From contig NZ_CP050191.1 of the NCBI RefSeq assembly GCF_011745145.1, positions 62,001 to 126,000 of the forward strand: a stretch of DNA of 64,000 nt, read 5' to 3'. A model generated the notes under the pieces. That model had not been told where the DNA came from, searched no databases, and was given only the letters and a program-made list of their open reading frames with translations. Positions 61,616-64,000 of the stretch are shown here, in pieces (within the stretch, counting starts at the first letter, position 1; each line of letters starts with the position of its first letter). The DNA is from Mycobacterium sp. DL440. Its GTDB lineage: Bacteria; Actinomycetota; Actinomycetes; Mycobacteriales; Mycobacteriaceae. The translations under genes and the position numbers were made by a program.

Positions 61616-62435
61616 CCATGCGCGTCGTCGAACTCTCATCGAGCTCGACCACATCGGACCGCGACCGCAGAAAGTCGCTGAACGACTTGAAGCCCAACGA
61701 TTTCTCGCTGAACGACGGGTCCATTCGTTTCATCTGCCTCTTGACCGCGGAGTTGTGCAGCCACTCGACATCGTCCTTCTCCAGGCCGATCTGAAGGGCG
61801 CGGGTGAGCAGCGCTGTCGCCTCAGCCTGTGGGTCGGGTTCTTCCGTCTTACGGGTACGCCTCTGCTGTCTGGGTTCGGGCTCGGGTGTGATCGTGGGGA
61901 TGCCGGGTAGCGCGTCGTAGACAACGAACTCGTCGCACGCGGCGGCCAGCATTCGGCTCGAGGAGCCGGCCACTCCGATGCCGACAACGTAGCGGCCCAG
62001 CCTTTTACAACGCTGAGCGAGCGGGATGTAGTCGGAGTCGCCGGCCACGATCACCACGTGGGTGAGGTCGGGCAGACGGAACATGTCCTCGACTGTGTCG
62101 ACGGCCAGGCGGATGTCGGCGCCGTTCTTGCTGTACGCGGCGGTGGGGAAGAGCTGCACCAGGTCGACGGCGCGACCGACGAGCTGCTCGCGGTATCCGG
62201 CGTTGAGGTCGGCCGACCAGTCCGCGTAGGCGCGGGTGAGGACCAGCGTGCCGAACGACGAGGCGAAGTCGAGGATGGCACCGAGGTCGACGGTGGCCTT
62301 GGTGAGCTTGTCGGGTTCCAGGCCCTTGGCCTTGTCTTTCTGAAATGAGTTTCGGCCGTTGACCTGGTCGTAGCGGGAGATGACGATGTTGTCGAAGTCG
62401 AGGTAGACCGCGACGCGGGTGTCGAGTTCGGTCAT
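61602..62435 (-). CDS. NYN-domain (PIN-like) putative ribonuclease with C-terminal OST-HTH-like region
   Basis: A 277-aa protein. The NYN/PIN-like nuclease domain has the acidic metal residues in VYLDFDNIV near the start, [16 protein letters not shown] in the middle and [20 protein letters not shown] after it. Residues about 200-277 ([35 protein letters not shown]) fit an OST-HTH/LOTUS-like RNA-binding segment. It overlaps the ABC ATPase gene by four bases and is probably translated from the same mRNA. Confidence 0.88.
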   Translation of the reverse strand: MTELDTRVAVYLDFDNIVISRYDQVNGRNSFQKDKAKGLEPDKLTKATVDLGAILDFASSFGTLVLTRAYADWSADLNAGYREQLVGRAVDLVQLFPTAAYSKNGADIRLAVDTVEDMFRLPDLTHVVIVAGDSDYIPLAQRCKRLGRYVVGIGVAGSSSRMLAAACDEFVVYDALPGIPTITPEPEPRQQRRTRKTEEPDPQAEATALLTRALQIGLEKDDVEWLHNSAVKRQMKRMDPSFSEKSLGFKSFSDFLRSRSDVVELDESSTTRMVKLR

Positions 62436-63424
62436 GAGTCCTCGGATTCGGGTTGCCCGATCAGGTTGCGGGCGCCGGTGGGGCCCAGCAGTTCGCGGAA
62501 CGCCTGCACAGTGTAGCCGACGACGGTGGCGTCGGTTTTCGCTCGCGCGGTGGCGGATCGGGGCAGGCTGAACAAGGGACCCATCTCTCCGAAGTAGTCG
62601 CCGGGGCCGACGACCTTGATGACTTCCTCACCGCCGCTGGCCAATTCGCGGGCCAGTTCGATCTCACCCTCGGTGATGATGTAGATCAGGTCGCCCATCT
62701 CGCCCTGGGAGAACAGCACCTCGCCGGCCTCGATGGTGACGGTCTCGGTGTTCTGATGCTCGACGGCGACGTGCGGCACGAGCTCCACCACGTGGTCGGC
62801 CAGCGGCAGGATGCGGGTGTCGTGGGTGGCGACGACGACGACGTGCTCGCCGCTGGCGAGCTCACGGATGAGCCGGAGCACTTCCTCGACCTGGATGAAA
62901 TCCAGATGTGCGGTCGGCTCGTCGGCCAGAATCAGCGGCGGATCGAGGGCGATGGCGCGGGCCACCGCGACGCGCTGTTGCTGCCCGCCGCTGAGATCGC
63001 CGGGGCGATGATGCAATCGGCTCTCAAGGTTGACGCGCGTGAGCAATTCGGTGGCCCGTTCGCGGGCCTCATGCCGTGTCCTGCCCGCGGCGCGCAGGGG
63101 CACCATCACGTTTTCCAGCGCGGTCAGGCTGGGCACGAGGTTGAAGGCCTGGAACACGATGCCGACGGTGTCGCGTCGGTAATCCGAGAGCGCTTTCTTG
63201 TCCAGTGTCGTCACGTCGATGTCGCCGAACTCGATGCGGCCCGCGGTCGGTTTGAGGATCCCGCCCAGGCACGACAGGAGGGTCGTCTTCCCGCAACCAC
63301 TGGGGCCCAACAGGATTGACAGCGATCCGGCGGGGACCTCGAGATCGAGGCCGTCGATCGGGCGTACCGCGTAGCCGCCGCTGGAGTACTCCACGACGAG
63401 GTCTTTGACGAGTAAGTCGGCCAT
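62432..63424 (-). CDS. ABC transporter ATPase (MacB/LolD type) with C-terminal cyclic-nucleotide-binding domain
   Basis: A 330-aa protein. Residues 1-220 are a MacB/LolD-type ATPase: Walker [10 protein letters not shown], signature LSGGQQQR, Walker [13 protein letters not shown], His ATHD. Residues about 225-330 are a cNMP-binding (CRP-like) domain ([45 protein letters not shown]). It starts one base after the permease stop. The size and arrangement resemble M. tuberculosis Rv0073. A signal nucleotide may gate the transporter. Confidence 0.9.
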   Translation of the reverse strand: MADLLVKDLVVEYSSGGYAVRPIDGLDLEVPAGSLSILLGPSGCGKTTLLSCLGGILKPTAGRIEFGDIDVTTLDKKALSDYRRDTVGIVFQAFNLVPSLTALENVMVPLRAAGRTRHEARERATELLTRVNLESRLHHRPGDLSGGQQQRVAVARAIALDPPLILADEPTAHLDFIQVEEVLRLIRELASGEHVVVVATHDTRILPLADHVVELVPHVAVEHQNTETVTIEAGEVLFSQGEMGDLIYIITEGEIELARELASGGEEVIKVVGPGDYFGEMGPLFSLPRSATARAKTDATVVGYTVQAFRELLGPTGARNLIGQPESEDS

Positions 63425-63425
63425 G

Positions 63426-64000
63426 TCAGGGACCTCGGAATGCCAGTGCGGGGTCGACGTTCACGGCGCGGCGCAGCCCGGCCACGCTGGCCAGCAGGCC
63501 GACCACGACAGCGACGATCGGCAGCGCGACGAATGCCACGGTGGGCACGTCGCAGCGCATCGGGAAGAGCGGTCCGAGCAGCAATGACAGCCCCGCGCCC
63601 AGCACCGCGGCCAGCAGCGCGACCGTCACGGCCTGCATCGCCAGGCCGGCCATGATGGATCGGCTGGCCACGCCGACGGCCTTGAACACCGCGAAATCGC
63701 GGGTGCGTTCCAGCGCCGACAGATAGATCACCGAGCCGACGATCAACACCGCGACCGCCCACAGCAGGCCGGCCATCAGACTCATCGCCTGGTTGGCGCC
63801 CCGCAGTGCGCGGACCATGTCGTCGATGGCGCCCGACCGGTCCACGATGCGGAATTCCGGTGGCGGCGGTCCCGGGGTGCCGACGATGCCGACCGAGGAG
63901 ATCAGCTTCTGCCCCGAGAACAGCAGCTGCTGGGCGCCGGGCACCGTCAGGTAGATGTTGTCCTGGGCGGCCAGGGCGGTGAGGTCATCGACGAGGCCGA
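63426..64000 (-). CDS. FtsX/MacB-family ABC permease, C-terminal part (runs off the window)
   Basis: The frame stays open to the window edge; 191 codons are visible. Three membrane segments are seen (MSLMAGLLWAVAVLIVGSVIYL, AVTVALLAAVLGAGLSLLL, TVAFVALPIVAVVVGLLASVAGL), and the segment between the first two (ERTRDFAVFKAVGVASRSI) is typical of FtsX-type permeases. It is the partner of the ATPase. The N-terminal helix and extracellular domain lie beyond base 64000. Confidence 0.9.
   Translation of the reverse strand, partial: GLVDDLTALAAQDNIYLTVPGAQQLLFSGQKLISSVGIVGTPGPPPPEFRIVDRSGAIDDMVRALRGANQAMSLMAGLLWAVAVLIVGSVIYLSALERTRDFAVFKAVGVASRSIMAGLAMQAVTVALLAAVLGAGLSLLLGPLFPMRCDVPTVAFVALPIVAVVVGLLASVAGLRRAVNVDPALAFRGP

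Noticed and set aside
1..64000. CRISPR array, prophage or insertion sequence
   Set aside because: No regularly spaced repeats, integrase, transposase or phage structural genes were found; the tandem repeats at 31776-31895 are coding and have no spacers.

Overview
The window is high-GC actinobacterial DNA with a clear mycobacterial signature: a complete mce operon, a PE-PPE-domain serine hydrolase, a cutinase, a PknH_C-type lipoprotein, a DesA3-like desaturase, a PiT transporter next to a small Rv0544c-like membrane gene, and many GTG/TTG starts. A fast-growing environmental species (Mycolicibacterium type) is the best guess, because about a fifth of the window is devoted to small-molecule catabolism. 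No integrase, transposase, phage gene or CRISPR array was seen.

Layout. (1) 1-9788: end of yrbEA, then yrbEB, mceABCDEF, a Mce-associated membrane protein and a secreted DUF3298-like protein, all on + and mostly overlapping or abutting: an envelope lipid importer. (2) 9897-15157: lipoprotein SBP, ATPase and permease of the SsuABC/TauABC type, a flavin-dependent LLM monooxygenase and an MFS permease, ending at a large hairpin; then yajQ on -. (3) 15828-29986: tRNA-Tyr, rtcB, and a catabolic cluster: PucR-type regulator, cyclic amidohydrolase, M20 amidohydrolase, NCS2 permease, aldehyde, alcohol and atypical short-chain dehydrogenases, an Asp/Glu-racemase-superfamily enzyme, a second paralogous PucR-type regulator and an MHS permease. 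A 22-bp promoter motif with 19 identities precedes both the amidohydrolase and the MHS permease, and a copy resembling the tRNA tail plus terminator lies just after the cluster. (4) 30001-45728: envelope and housekeeping genes, including two paralogous DUF7159-like proteins, a polytopic membrane protein, the PE-PPE hydrolase, the cutinase (whose leader can fold over its own ribosome binding site), pitA, an SNF2-like ATPase and a pseudokinase-flippase fusion. (5) 45975-52600: a Ser/Thr kinase fused to an extracellular solute-binding domain, a 44-aa basic protein, a desaturase, a lipoprotein, a His-rich secreted peptide, a P450 and a decayed flavin monooxygenase pseudogene. (6) 52927-64000: transglutaminase-like protein, GAF-ANTAR protein, a GT4 / alpha-alpha-barrel / GH130 glycan trio, a TetR regulator with a palindromic operator, patatin, galK, a NYN-domain protein and an ABC ATPase with a cyclic-nucleotide-binding tail beside its FtsX-like permease, which runs off the end.

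How genes work together. The amidohydrolases would open a cyclic ureide or imide and remove the carbamoyl group, with NCS2 and MHS permeases for uptake and three oxidoreductases for the released carbon skeleton; the true substrate is unknown, and this cluster is the best candidate for an undescribed pathway. The kinase-SBP fusion and the divergent pseudokinase-flippase, separated by a 246-bp gap holding a perfect 16-bp palindrome, are the best candidate for an undescribed signalling pair.
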